Assembly (NCBI GenBank): GCA_947624355.1
Contig: CANQKI010000001.1
Location: 1-64,000, forward strand
Direction: 5' to 3'
Source of the DNA: an uncultured Clostridia bacterium
Lineage (GTDB): Bacteria; Bacillota; Clostridia; Christensenellales; Aristaeellaceae
Length of the DNA stretch: 64,000 bases
Positions 30,702 to 39,943 of this stretch are shown here, in pieces. The translations under genes and the position numbers were made by a program. Position 1 is the stretch's first letter. The number at the start of each line of letters is the position of its first letter. The notes below the pieces were generated by a model that was not told the DNA's origin, made no database searches, and saw only the letters and a list, made by a program, of their open reading frames with translations.

Positions 30702-31151
30702 TCATAAAGATTTCAGAAAAATATATACTTCATTTCCTTTTCTGTTGACGTACCCATACCCATCCGTTTCAAAGCCCAGGCTTTTGTGCAGGGCAATGCT
30801 TGCGTGATTGTCGGCTTGCACCTGTTGCAACGCAATTCTGTATCCCTTGCCCTTGGCAATATCCAGCGCAATGCGCATGGCTTCCGCGCCAAATCCGCGG
30901 CGACGGAAAACCGGAAAAATTTCCGGGCCAACGGAAATCACGCTGTCAGAAAGCTGATACAAAGAAATCATACCGACAATTTGATTGCCGTCAATGACGG
31001 CAAACATTTCATAATACTTTCCATGAAAAATAAGCCTATTCCAATTACAGATTGTGTCCCGAATCTCTTCGACAGACGTGCAGATGTTTCCGTTTTCCAG
31101 CAAAACTGCGGCGTCCGATTCCCGAAAGTGCCTTAAGGATACCATCTTCAT
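30702..31151 (-). CDS. GNAT family N-acetyltransferase
   Basis: RRRGFGAEAMRIALDIAKGKGY, NHASIALHKSLGFE. Confidence 0.88.
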   Translation of the reverse strand: MKMVSLRHFRESDAAVLLENGNICTSVEEIRDTICNWNRLIFHGKYYEMFAVIDGNQIVGMISLYQLSDSVISVGPEIFPVFRRRGFGAEAMRIALDIAKGKGYRIALQQVQADNHASIALHKSLGFETDGYGYVNRKGNEVYIFLKSL

Positions 31152-32263
31152 TCTTCCATTTCTGCAGTAATAGCGGCGATTTTTCCCTGTCGCAGGTAAA
31201 TGCGCGGAACCCTGCGCCCGATCATGGCCAGGGATTCGTTGCGGTTGAGGTTTCCCAGCGCCGCGTATTCACGAAGGGAAATGCCGCCGCCAAGCAGTGT
31301 AGCCGTATCCCCCGGTTTTACTCCCGGAATATCCGTCACATCCACCATCATCTGATCCATGCAGACCAGGCCCAGCACCGGAGCCTTTTGCCCGTGAATC
31401 ATTACATAGCCCTTTTTTGAAAGCGCTCTGGAATACCCATCCACGTATCCCGCCGCCAGCGTGGCGACAAGCGTATCCCGTTCCAGCGGCGTATCGTCAT
31501 ACCCCACGCCCTCGCCCTTTGCCGCGACGGCGACCCGGGTCACCCGCGCCTTCAGCGCGGCGACGGCCCTGCCTTCGTCATACCGTTCCCAGGAGACCGG
31601 CACGTTGCCGTACAGAAATGCTCCCACCCGCACAGCGTCCAATTGCCACTCGGGGTAGCGGGTCAGGCCGATAGAATCGAGAAGATGCAGCATTTGCGGC
31701 CGGGCTCCGGCATTTTTTAGTTGCTTAACAGCGTCCATAAACAGCGTGAACTGCGCCTTGCTCTGCTCCCGGGAACGCAGGGCAAGATGGCTGTATATTC
31801 CTTCAATGAAAAAGCCGGGCAAGCCGATCATCGGCAGCGCTTCTTCCGCGCTGCAAAAACCCAGGCGGTGCAAACCGGTATCCAGCTTGATATGTACTTT
31901 TGCCGGTTTTCCGCACGCCTCCGCCGCCTTTGACACCGCCCTGCCTTCTTCCACCGTATTGACCGTTACGGAAATATCCTCTGCAATCAGGCGGCCCAGA
32001 TAGGCGCTTTCCGCAGCGCCCATCACCAGAATATGCGCATCCGGCAGTGCCCGGCGCACAGCCAGCGCCTCCTCCGCGGTGGCCGTTGCAAACCAATCGG
32101 CCCCCGCTTCATAAAGCGTTTTTACAGTGCGTGAAAGGCCAAGCCCATAGGCATTAGCCTTTACGACGCAGATGAACGCCGTTTCCGGCTTGCACAAAGA
32201 CTTTGCCAGCCGATAATTGTAAATCAGCGCGTCCTCGTCCACTTCCAGCCATACCCGGGACAT
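31148..32263 (-). CDS. alr: Alanine racemase
   Basis: CVVKANAYGLG PLP-Lys motif, GVGYDDT, CMDQMMVDVT; start MSRVWLEVDEDAL. Confidence 0.95.
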   Translation of the reverse strand: MSRVWLEVDEDALIYNYRLAKSLCKPETAFICVVKANAYGLGLSRTVKTLYEAGADWFATATAEEALAVRRALPDAHILVMGAAESAYLGRLIAEDISVTVNTVEEGRAVSKAAEACGKPAKVHIKLDTGLHRLGFCSAEEALPMIGLPGFFIEGIYSHLALRSREQSKAQFTLFMDAVKQLKNAGARPQMLHLLDSIGLTRYPEWQLDAVRVGAFLYGNVPVSWERYDEGRAVAALKARVTRVAVAAKGEGVGYDDTPLERDTLVATLAAGYVDGYSRALSKKGYVMIHGQKAPVLGLVCMDQMMVDVTDIPGVKPGDTATLLGGGISLREYAALGNLNRNESLAMIGRRVPRIYLRQGKIAAITAEMEE

Positions 32264-32270
32264 GGCGCGG

Positions 32271-33224
32271 TCAGTTTCCATCGCTGTCCTCCGAAAGCAG
32301 CGCCCTGTATGCCGCCAATTCTTTCTGATTGCCAAGAATCATGTGTCCCGGCTCGATTTCAACCCAGACGGGCTGATCCACGCTGTAATCATGCACACTT
32401 TCATCGTAAATAACGGGCGGCCCCTCCTGCCGTTCATCCGGCGAGGGAACAGGCACGGCGGAGAGAAGGGCCTTCGTGTACGGATGCAGCGGATGGTGGA
32501 ACAGCGTTTCCGTTTCAGCCAGCTCCACCAGACGGCCTTTGTGAATCACGGCAATCCGGTCGCAAATGAACCGCATGACGGAAAGATCGTGGGAAATAAA
32601 CAGATAGGTAAAGCCCCGCTCCTTCTGCAGTTCTGCCAGCAGATTCAGCACCTGGGCACGGATGGACACATCCAAAGCGGAAATCGGCTCGTCCGCCACG
32701 ATGAACTCAGGCTGCATAACGAGCGCCCGGGCGATACCGATGCGCTGCCGCTGACCGCCCGAAAATTCATGGGGAAAGCGGCTGGCAAACTCGGGCAGCA
32801 GCCCCACGGCCATCAACGCCGCGTCTACCCGCTTCTTGCGTTCTTCCTTGCTCAGATGCTTTTCCACGTTATACAGGCCTTCGGATACAATGTAATCCAC
32901 CTTGGCCCGCTCGTTGAGGGAGGCCATAGGGTCCTGGAAAATCATCTGAATTTTCCGGGTCACTTCCCGATCCAGCTTTTTGCTGATTCTGCCATTGATT
33001 TTCTGCCCTTTAAAAAGGATTTCCCCCGCAGCGGCCTCATAGATCCGGATGATAGCCCGGCCGATGGTGGTTTTGCCCGACCCGGATTCGCCTACCAATC
33101 CAAAGGTTTCTCCCGGATAAATGTCAAAGCTGACCCCACGCACAGCGTAAAACGGATGCCGGCGGGGGCCGAACGCCACCTTCAGATCGCGCACGGAAAG
33201 CAGCGGTTCACGTTCCATCGTCAT
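32271..33224 (-). CDS. oppF: Oligopeptide ABC transporter ATPase (OppF-like)
   Basis: [35 protein letters not shown]-terminal Opp/Dpp extension. Confidence 0.9.
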   Translation of the reverse strand: MTMEREPLLSVRDLKVAFGPRRHPFYAVRGVSFDIYPGETFGLVGESGSGKTTIGRAIIRIYEAAAGEILFKGQKINGRISKKLDREVTRKIQMIFQDPMASLNERAKVDYIVSEGLYNVEKHLSKEERKKRVDAALMAVGLLPEFASRFPHEFSGGQRQRIGIARALVMQPEFIVADEPISALDVSIRAQVLNLLAELQKERGFTYLFISHDLSVMRFICDRIAVIHKGRLVELAETETLFHHPLHPYTKALLSAVPVPSPDERQEGPPVIYDESVHDYSVDQPVWVEIEPGHMILGNQKELAAYRALLSEDSDGN

Positions 33225-34258
33225 TTCAGCGCCCCCGCTTTCTTCAGTCGTTTCAGAATTTCCGGCGGTTCCACATGCGGCGCGCGGGGATCGAGCAGCC
33301 AGGTGCGGGCCTTATGGGTGGGCGATACGTCAAAGAAGGGCGGCCGCTCTTCAAAATCGATCTTCAGGGCGTGAGGATTCCGGGGAGCAAAGGCGTCGCC
33401 TTTGATTTCGGCGTAAAGATTGGGCGGCGTTCCCTTGATGGAAAACAGCGCCTCGCCCTTTGCCCCCAGCTGCGGCAAGGAGGAAAGCAGCGCCCAGGTA
33501 TACGGGTGTCGGGCGTCGTAAAACACTTCCCGGCTGGAGCCGATTTCCACAATATCTCCCGCATACATCACGGCTACACGGTCGGCCACGTTGGCCACCA
33601 CTCCCAGGTCATGGGTAATATAAACGGTGGTCAGGTTGTATTTGCGCACCAGATCGCGGATCAGGTGCAGAATCTGGGCCTGGATGGTTACGTCCAAGGC
33701 GGTGGTAGGCTCGTCGCAAATAAGGATTTTGGGGCTGCAGGCAATGGCGATAGCAATAACGACCCGCTGCCGCATGCCGCCGGAAAACTCATGGGGATAC
33801 TGTTTGGCCCGGGCCTCCGGATGCGCGATGCCCACATCGTTGAGAATTTCGATCATTTTCCGGTAAGCTTCGGGGCCCGTCACCTGCCTGTGCAGCTTCA
33901 GCGCCTCGGTTATCTGGGCGCCAATGGTTTTCAGGGGATTCAGGCTGGTCATGGGATCTTGCAGCACCATGGCGATTTCCCCGCCGCGGATGGTAAGCCA
34001 CTGCTTTTCGGTGGTAAATGCGGCGAGGTCCTGACCCTTGTAGTAGATATGGCCGCTTTCAATCCAACCGTTGAGGTCGTTGAGGCCCATAAAGGCCTTC
34101 GTCAGCACTGATTTTCCCGAACCGGACTCCCCCACGATCGCCAGCGTTTCGCCCTCGTACAGGTCCAGCGACACATCCCGGATCGCATGCAGCTGCTTGC
34201 CCCGCAGGGAGAACTTGATATTCAGGTTCTGAACGGACAGGATAGGGGTCTGATCCAT
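33221..34258 (-). CDS. oppD: Oligopeptide ABC transporter ATPase (OppD-like)
   Basis: [40 protein letters not shown]. Confidence 0.9.
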   Translation of the reverse strand: MDQTPILSVQNLNIKFSLRGKQLHAIRDVSLDLYEGETLAIVGESGSGKSVLTKAFMGLNDLNGWIESGHIYYKGQDLAAFTTEKQWLTIRGGEIAMVLQDPMTSLNPLKTIGAQITEALKLHRQVTGPEAYRKMIEILNDVGIAHPEARAKQYPHEFSGGMRQRVVIAIAIACSPKILICDEPTTALDVTIQAQILHLIRDLVRKYNLTTVYITHDLGVVANVADRVAVMYAGDIVEIGSSREVFYDARHPYTWALLSSLPQLGAKGEALFSIKGTPPNLYAEIKGDAFAPRNPHALKIDFEERPPFFDVSPTHKARTWLLDPRAPHVEPPEILKRLKKAGALK

Positions 34259-34271
34259 CTGTTCTCCCTCC

Positions 34272-35633
34272 TCACGTATGGTTTTTGGGGTCGGCGGCGT
34301 CCGCAAAGGCATTGCCGATAATGTAGAACGAAATGGTGATAATGGAAAGCACAATGGTGGGGAACACCAATTGATAGCTGGCCGAAGTCGCAAGCAGCTT
34401 GCGGCCCACGTTAATCAGGTTTCCAAGCGACGGGATACTCACCGGCAATCCCAGGCCGATATAGGTAATGAACACCTCGCTGCCGATAGCTCCGGGAACG
34501 GACAGCGCCATACGCAGCGTAATCACCGATACCAGGTAAGGCAGCAGGTTCCGCATGATGATGCGGAAAGTGCCCGTGCCAAGGCACCTGGAAGCCAGGT
34601 TATAATCCCGGTCGCGGATGATGACGATCTGATTGCGCACGAACCGCGCCATGCCCACCCAGCCCGTCACGCTCATAGCCAGAATCAGCGTGCTCACACC
34701 GGGGCGCAGGATATAAGAAACCAGGATCAGTACAATGGTGGTGGGGATATTGTCAATCACGTTATACACTTCGGTCAGCAGCCTGTCCAGGGAACGAACA
34801 TAGCCCCACAATACGCCGATCAGAATACCGATGACAGCCTGAAAAACCGCCACCACCATGCCGATCATCAGGGACGTGCGGGTGCCGGACCAGACCATAG
34901 CCCATAGATCCTGTCCGGCGTTGTTTGTGCCGAAGAGGAAGGGACGCGTATCCGGAAGCAGCCGGATTTTTGCCGGTTCCTTCAGCACTGCCGTTCCGTC
35001 CTCCCGCATGGTCAGGGCACTTTTCTTCACAAACAGTTCGTCGCCCTTGTTTGTCAGATCGTTCGGTGAAGTAAAAAGCTTTACAGAGAAATTGGAACGC
35101 GCTTCGTAGGGCGTATTTTCGTAATCCTCCGGCAGCTTCAGCTTGGTGGTGAAATCATTCTTCACATAGCCCTGTTTCCCGTCATATTCGACGAAGCAGA
35201 ATTCGTCGCCGTATTCCAGCACGGTAAATTCCTTCCGGCTGGGAATGGTGGCCAGGGCGTTGCTGACGGCGGCCCATTCTTCATTTTCCCAGGGCGTCAC
35301 GGCGAGCACGGTGCCCGCCTCTGCTTCCGCAACCACGTTGGTGAACCCTGGCTGCACGTTCATCATCTGCATTTCGGTAATGGGATGATTGATCACCAGG
35401 TTGGCCTCGTACTGCCCGGGAAGATAGGGCTGGATAAAGGTAAACACCAGCAGCACAGCCAGAACCACGGTCAGCAGCATGGCGGTCTTGTTCTTCAGGA
35501 AGCAATGAAACGTGCTGCCCCAGTAGGAATAATCGGAATAGCCCGCCATTTCAGCAGCGGCACTGTCGTACTCGGCGAAGGAGAAGCCGCTGTTTTCAAG
35601 CGGAGCCACAATATGATCGCGGATTCCTTTCAT
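34272..35633 (-). CDS. oppC: Oligopeptide ABC transporter permease (OppC-like) with large extracytoplasmic insertion
   Basis: FGTNNAGQDLWAMVWSGTRTSLMIG, EAA-loop region SRCLGTGTFRIIMRNLLP; about 150-aa loop after TM1. Confidence 0.9.
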   Translation of the reverse strand: MKGIRDHIVAPLENSGFSFAEYDSAAAEMAGYSDYSYWGSTFHCFLKNKTAMLLTVVLAVLLVFTFIQPYLPGQYEANLVINHPITEMQMMNVQPGFTNVVAEAEAGTVLAVTPWENEEWAAVSNALATIPSRKEFTVLEYGDEFCFVEYDGKQGYVKNDFTTKLKLPEDYENTPYEARSNFSVKLFTSPNDLTNKGDELFVKKSALTMREDGTAVLKEPAKIRLLPDTRPFLFGTNNAGQDLWAMVWSGTRTSLMIGMVVAVFQAVIGILIGVLWGYVRSLDRLLTEVYNVIDNIPTTIVLILVSYILRPGVSTLILAMSVTGWVGMARFVRNQIVIIRDRDYNLASRCLGTGTFRIIMRNLLPYLVSVITLRMALSVPGAIGSEVFITYIGLGLPVSIPSLGNLINVGRKLLATSASYQLVFPTIVLSIITISFYIIGNAFADAADPKNHT

Positions 35634-36574
35634 CAGCGGGCACCTTCCTTCTTCTGCAGGCTGATGCGCGGGTCAATGACCGCCATCAGCAGATCGCCCA
35701 GCAGCATGCCCACAATGCCGATGCAGGAATAAATCATCACAAGGGCCTGAACCATGGGATTGTCCTGGCGGCTGATTACGTCCACCAGCAGCCCGCCCAT
35801 TCCGGGAATGGAGTACAGGGACTCAATGTAAATGGAGCCGCTTACCGTGTAAAGCAGCGAGGTGGGGATATACTGAATCATGGGCACGAACGCATTGCGA
35901 AACACATGCCGCATGGTGATTTTTCTGCTGTCAACGCCCTTGGCCCGGGCCAGGCGCACATAATCCTTGTTGAGTTCATCCACCATGTATCGCCTCAGCC
36001 ACATGGCGTAATAGGCGATGTTGCCCAGGGACATGGAAAACACCGGCAGAATCCAGGAAACCGGATTCTTTTCATCAAACAGCATGCTGACGCCAAACAG
36101 CGTAGAGCCAAAGGACTGAATGTAGATATAATACACCGCCGCCGGAACGGCATTCACCAGCACGATGAACACCGTGCCGAATTTATCCCAGAATTTGTTT
36201 TTGGAACGTGCCATCGCGGCGCCCAGCGGAATGCCAAGTACCAGGGAAACCGCCATGGAAAGCAGGCCCATTTTGATGGAGATCGGCGCTTTGCGTACCA
36301 CAATATCGGCGATGGGCACCCCCGCGCTGTAACGGGCCGACGTGCCCAAATCGCCGTGAAAAAGATTGACGAAGAAATTTTTGAGCTGCACAAGAAGCGG
36401 ATCGTTCAGACCCATTTTCTGCAGCGTCGCCTGAATTACCGCGTCGTCCAGTTTGTCGATATTGTCAAAATATCCGTCAATGGGCATCTGGCGCACCATG
36501 ATGAACACGACGGTCAGAATAATCGCCAGGGTGAACAGCGATTGCCCGATTCGCTTGAGTAAATACTTCGCCAA
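35633..36574 (-). CDS. oppB: Oligopeptide ABC transporter permease (OppB-like)
   Basis: LAKYLLKRIGQSLFTLAIILTVVFIMVRQMP; YVRLARAKGVDSRKI EAA loop; TTG start at 36574 preceded by AAAGGATG. Confidence 0.88.
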   Translation of the reverse strand: MAKYLLKRIGQSLFTLAIILTVVFIMVRQMPIDGYFDNIDKLDDAVIQATLQKMGLNDPLLVQLKNFFVNLFHGDLGTSARYSAGVPIADIVVRKAPISIKMGLLSMAVSLVLGIPLGAAMARSKNKFWDKFGTVFIVLVNAVPAAVYYIYIQSFGSTLFGVSMLFDEKNPVSWILPVFSMSLGNIAYYAMWLRRYMVDELNKDYVRLARAKGVDSRKITMRHVFRNAFVPMIQYIPTSLLYTVSGSIYIESLYSIPGMGGLLVDVISRQDNPMVQALVMIYSCIGIVGMLLGDLLMAVIDPRISLQKKEGAR

Positions 36575-36605
36575 CTCGGTAACATCCTTTTTCCATTTGT
36601 TCGCC

Positions 36606-36625
36606 GCGGGAAAATGCATTCCCGC
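36606..36625 (-). other. Intergenic hairpin between oppA and oppB
   Basis: GCGGGAA-aatgca-TTCCCGC. Confidence 0.6.
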
Positions 36626-36670
36626 AGCGACGGCGTCACGTCCGGTTGCGCCAAAACATGACGCAAACGA

Positions 36671-36696
36671 TGCAAGAGCGCCGGAGCGCTCTTGCA
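36671..36696 (-). other. Strong intergenic hairpin just after oppA
   Basis: TGCAAGAGCGC-cgga-GCGCTCTTGCA, perfect 11-bp stem, no U-tract. Confidence 0.75.
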
Positions 36697-36712
36697 CCGT
36701 CAGCAAATTTCA

Positions 36713-38572
36713 TTATTCCGCCGCGTTCCTGGCTTCCTCGTAAGCGTCCAGGGCGTCATAGTAAGCGTCGGTATCCATATAGGTATCCAGCTTATACTGA
36801 CCCTTGTAACGCTCTGTGGTGAGGCCGTAAGGTGCGATAGGCGAAGAGAAGGGATCAAGCAGGGAAGCGGTGTAGCCGCCGGAACCGTATCCGAAGGGAA
36901 TGACGCAGGCGTGATCGATCAGGTACGCTTCCGCTTTGGCAAAGGCAAGATAGCGCGCTTCCAAATCGTCTGTGATGGACTTAGCCGCGTCAACCAGCGC
37001 ATAATACTCGCTGATCATCTCAGTATCGGTTGCCTTATCCACATAGCAATAGTTGTTATCCACCGCGAAGGGCTCAGTATACGTCAGGGGATCGGCGTAG
37101 TCGGGGCCCCAGTTGCAGTTCATCATGCCGTACATACCGGTGCGGCGAGCCGACAAGTAAGAAGTGGAGGGGCCCGCTTCAATCACTACGTCGATGTAGT
37201 CGGTTCCCAGCACGTCTTCCAGCTGCTGTTCCACGATCTGCGCTTCCTCAGCAGAGTTGTTGTCCGACGAAGTAGGGTTGTAGAGCAGCAGCACCTTGAC
37301 CGGGAAAGAAGCGCCCGCGGCAGTCAGCTCCGGCATGGCCGCTTCCTTATACGCCAGGGCTGCTTCTTTGTCAAACGTATCCACGCTCTTGGCCGTAATC
37401 GCCGCCAGATCGCCCATGTTGATGTAGTCCGTGCCATTATAATCCACAAAGGCGGGAGGCGTAATGGTGTTATAGAGCAGATTCTCAGGATTTTCCGCAT
37501 CGATCAGCGTCTTCGCCTTGACGCGATTGAACGCGCTGACAATGGACTGGCGGAAATTCTCATTGTTGACGGCAATGCGCCAGTTGTCCGGTTCATAAGC
37601 GGCGTCAAACTGCGGATCAAAGTTGAAGGTGTAGAAGTAGCTGTAATAGCTGGTGAGGCGGGAAGGATGAATCATAGCCGCCTTTTCAGGATCGGAAAGC
37701 CAGTCGGCAATCAGTTCGGCGCTGAGGGAAGCGCTGTCCACTTCGCCGCGCAGGAACAGTTCGGGCGAAACCGTGGACGCTTCCTTGTTGTATTTGTCAA
37801 TGATCTGATCGATATGCACGTTGGCGGCGTCCCAGTTCTTTTCGTTCTTGGTGAGCACCCGGGTTTCCTGGGGCTTGAACTCGCTGATGTAATACGCGCC
37901 GCAGTAGAGCAGGGTATCGTTTCCGGTAGCAAGGCCAAACTGATCGCCCTTTTCCGTGAGGAACTGCTCGTTAACGGGCATGAAATTCACGTAGGTCAGC
38001 ATGGACAGGAAATAAGGAAGGGGCTGCTCGAGCGTATACTGAATCGTATGCTCATCCACCGCCTTGACGCCCACGGTGTCCCAATCCATTTTGGGCGCGG
38101 GTTCCTCGCCCTCCTCCGGGGTAGTTGTGCCCATGTAGTAAGCTTTTGCGCCCGCAATGCCGCAGGTATCATACAGCAGATTGGCGGTTGAGCTGGCATT
38201 CTGGGCGTCCAGAATGTACTTGGCGGCGGCGACAAAGTCGTTGGCCGTCACGTCGGCGTAGTATTCCCCGTTGCCGTCCACCCACACGGCGTCATCCCGC
38301 AGGTGGAACGTCCAGGTCAGGCCGTCTTCCGAGCTTTCCCAGCTTTCGGCCAGGGACGGGTGCATCCGGCCGTATTGATCGTATTCCACCAGCGTATCGA
38401 TTACATTGGCGGCAATGGCAAATTCGCTGGTAGTAGATGTGACCAGGTAATTCAGCGTGGTTACTTCGCTGGAATACAGCGTGGTATAGGTAACCGGGTC
38501 TTCTGCCTGAGCGAACGACGTCATCCCCATCAGCATAAGCACGCTCAGCAGCAAACATACGGTCCTTTTCAT
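36713..38572 (-). CDS. oppA: Peptide ABC transporter substrate-binding protein (SBP_bac_5)
   Basis: Signal peptide MKRTVCLLLSVLMLMGMTSFAQAED; LAESWESSEDGLTWTFHLRDDAVWVDG. Confidence 0.92.
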   Translation of the reverse strand: MKRTVCLLLSVLMLMGMTSFAQAEDPVTYTTLYSSEVTTLNYLVTSTTSEFAIAANVIDTLVEYDQYGRMHPSLAESWESSEDGLTWTFHLRDDAVWVDGNGEYYADVTANDFVAAAKYILDAQNASSTANLLYDTCGIAGAKAYYMGTTTPEEGEEPAPKMDWDTVGVKAVDEHTIQYTLEQPLPYFLSMLTYVNFMPVNEQFLTEKGDQFGLATGNDTLLYCGAYYISEFKPQETRVLTKNEKNWDAANVHIDQIIDKYNKEASTVSPELFLRGEVDSASLSAELIADWLSDPEKAAMIHPSRLTSYYSYFYTFNFDPQFDAAYEPDNWRIAVNNENFRQSIVSAFNRVKAKTLIDAENPENLLYNTITPPAFVDYNGTDYINMGDLAAITAKSVDTFDKEAALAYKEAAMPELTAAGASFPVKVLLLYNPTSSDNNSAEEAQIVEQQLEDVLGTDYIDVVIEAGPSTSYLSARRTGMYGMMNCNWGPDYADPLTYTEPFAVDNNYCYVDKATDTEMISEYYALVDAAKSITDDLEARYLAFAKAEAYLIDHACVIPFGYGSGGYTASLLDPFSSPIAPYGLTTERYKGQYKLDTYMDTDAYYDALDAYEEARNAAE

Positions 38573-38631
38573 GCCTGATTCCTCCCTTGATTGTAAAATG
38601 ATCTTCCATTGCTGAAAGATGTTCGGGACTA

Positions 38632-38660
38632 AGCATAACACAAAAATCCTGAAATTGCAA
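38632..38660 (-). promoter_or_regulatory. Putative sigma-A promoter of opp operon
   Basis: Minus strand TTGCAA - 17 nt - TATGCT. Confidence 0.7.
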
Positions 38661-38827
38661 TATCTGTTTTTTTACAATTCATACGCTTCTTGCGATGTCA
38701 GCTGTATTTTTCGTGTTCTTCATCGATTTGAAATTTTAGAAATCCAAAAATGCAAAAATCCGCCAGACACTGGAAACGTTCTTCCTGAAATCCAAATGTC
38801 GGCGGCGCTTTTTCTTTCTGAATCCGT

Positions 38828-39844
38828 TTACCACAGCTTCTCAATTGCAACATTCTGAAAGTAATACGCCACAATTTCCTCCGCAGTATGCCCCTCTTCC
38901 GCCATACCGTAAGCGCCCCATTGAGGCATGCCAACTCCGTGGCCATACCCTTTTCCTGCAATGAAAATGCTTCCATCCTGCATCCGAAAATTTTCAAGCA
39001 GCGTGGATCGCATTTTTGTAGAACCAAGCGCAAGACGTAATTCAGGTGCTGAAACGCTTTGCCCGTTGACCAAAAGCGTCACCGCCCGGCCGCTGTCACC
39101 TCTTTCCCCTACTGCCAGGGTCTCGACGCTGTCAATTCCGCCAAGTCCGGATTTTTTGAGGGCTTCAAGAAATTCTTCTTCCGAAAACACTGCTTCCCAA
39201 TGCCGGTCTTCCGCCGGGGCTTTGTCGCTTTCGTTGCCCTGGGTTATTTTCGTGTAACCTGGCTCGTCCTTTTCATAGGCGAGGCCCTCTTTGGCTTTGG
39301 CGGTCATGCCGCCTGAGTGCGCGTGAAACCAGGCATACGGCAGTTCGCCGTTATAAGAGAGCACCAGCCCTTTTGTTTCTGCCACAGCCTGTTCTACCCG
39401 TTCGTTGACGCCGGTGGCGTCATATGCCTGAGCTTCCTCAATATCGGTGGAAATATCGGCGTTCGGATATTTGCTTTTCTTTTCCTGGCAGAATTTGAGC
39501 ACGAAAGTGCGGGCGAGAATGGCCTGTGCTTTCAGGGCTTCCATGGGCCAGTCGTTTTTCATTTCTCCTGCCAGAACGCCCAGAAGATAGGTTTCGATGT
39601 CCATTTCATCCGTGCTCTCCTCATCTGTCTGATAGACACGGAGCAGCGGGACACCCTCATTGTTTCGTTCCAATTTTTCCGGAATCTGCGGCTTCTTTGC
39701 CTGCCCTGTTTCCCCCGTCTTCACCTCATCCGTACTTTCCGGTACGCTTTCCGCGCCGCCGTTGCAGCCGGTCAGCGCCGCACAAAGCAGGGTCAGCGTC
39801 AGGGCCAGGGCTGCAATTCTCACGATTTTTGTTTTTTTCGGCAT
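38828..39844 (-). CDS. spoIID: SpoIID-domain protein (stage II sporulation protein D-like)
   Basis: METYLLGVLAGEMKNDWPMEALKAQAILART-type motif; GKGYGHGVGMPQWGAYGMA. Confidence 0.85.
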   Translation of the reverse strand: MPKKTKIVRIAALALTLTLLCAALTGCNGGAESVPESTDEVKTGETGQAKKPQIPEKLERNNEGVPLLRVYQTDEESTDEMDIETYLLGVLAGEMKNDWPMEALKAQAILARTFVLKFCQEKKSKYPNADISTDIEEAQAYDATGVNERVEQAVAETKGLVLSYNGELPYAWFHAHSGGMTAKAKEGLAYEKDEPGYTKITQGNESDKAPAEDRHWEAVFSEEEFLEALKKSGLGGIDSVETLAVGERGDSGRAVTLLVNGQSVSAPELRLALGSTKMRSTLLENFRMQDGSIFIAGKGYGHGVGMPQWGAYGMAEEGHTAEEIVAYYFQNVAIEKLW

Positions 39845-39943
39845 AAAAATTCCCCCTTCACGGCTATCTTGCGCTGCCCGGCAGAAAACCATGCAGGGGG
39901 ATTTTTCAATATGATAAATTTAATTCATTGTTTCACGATGCGT

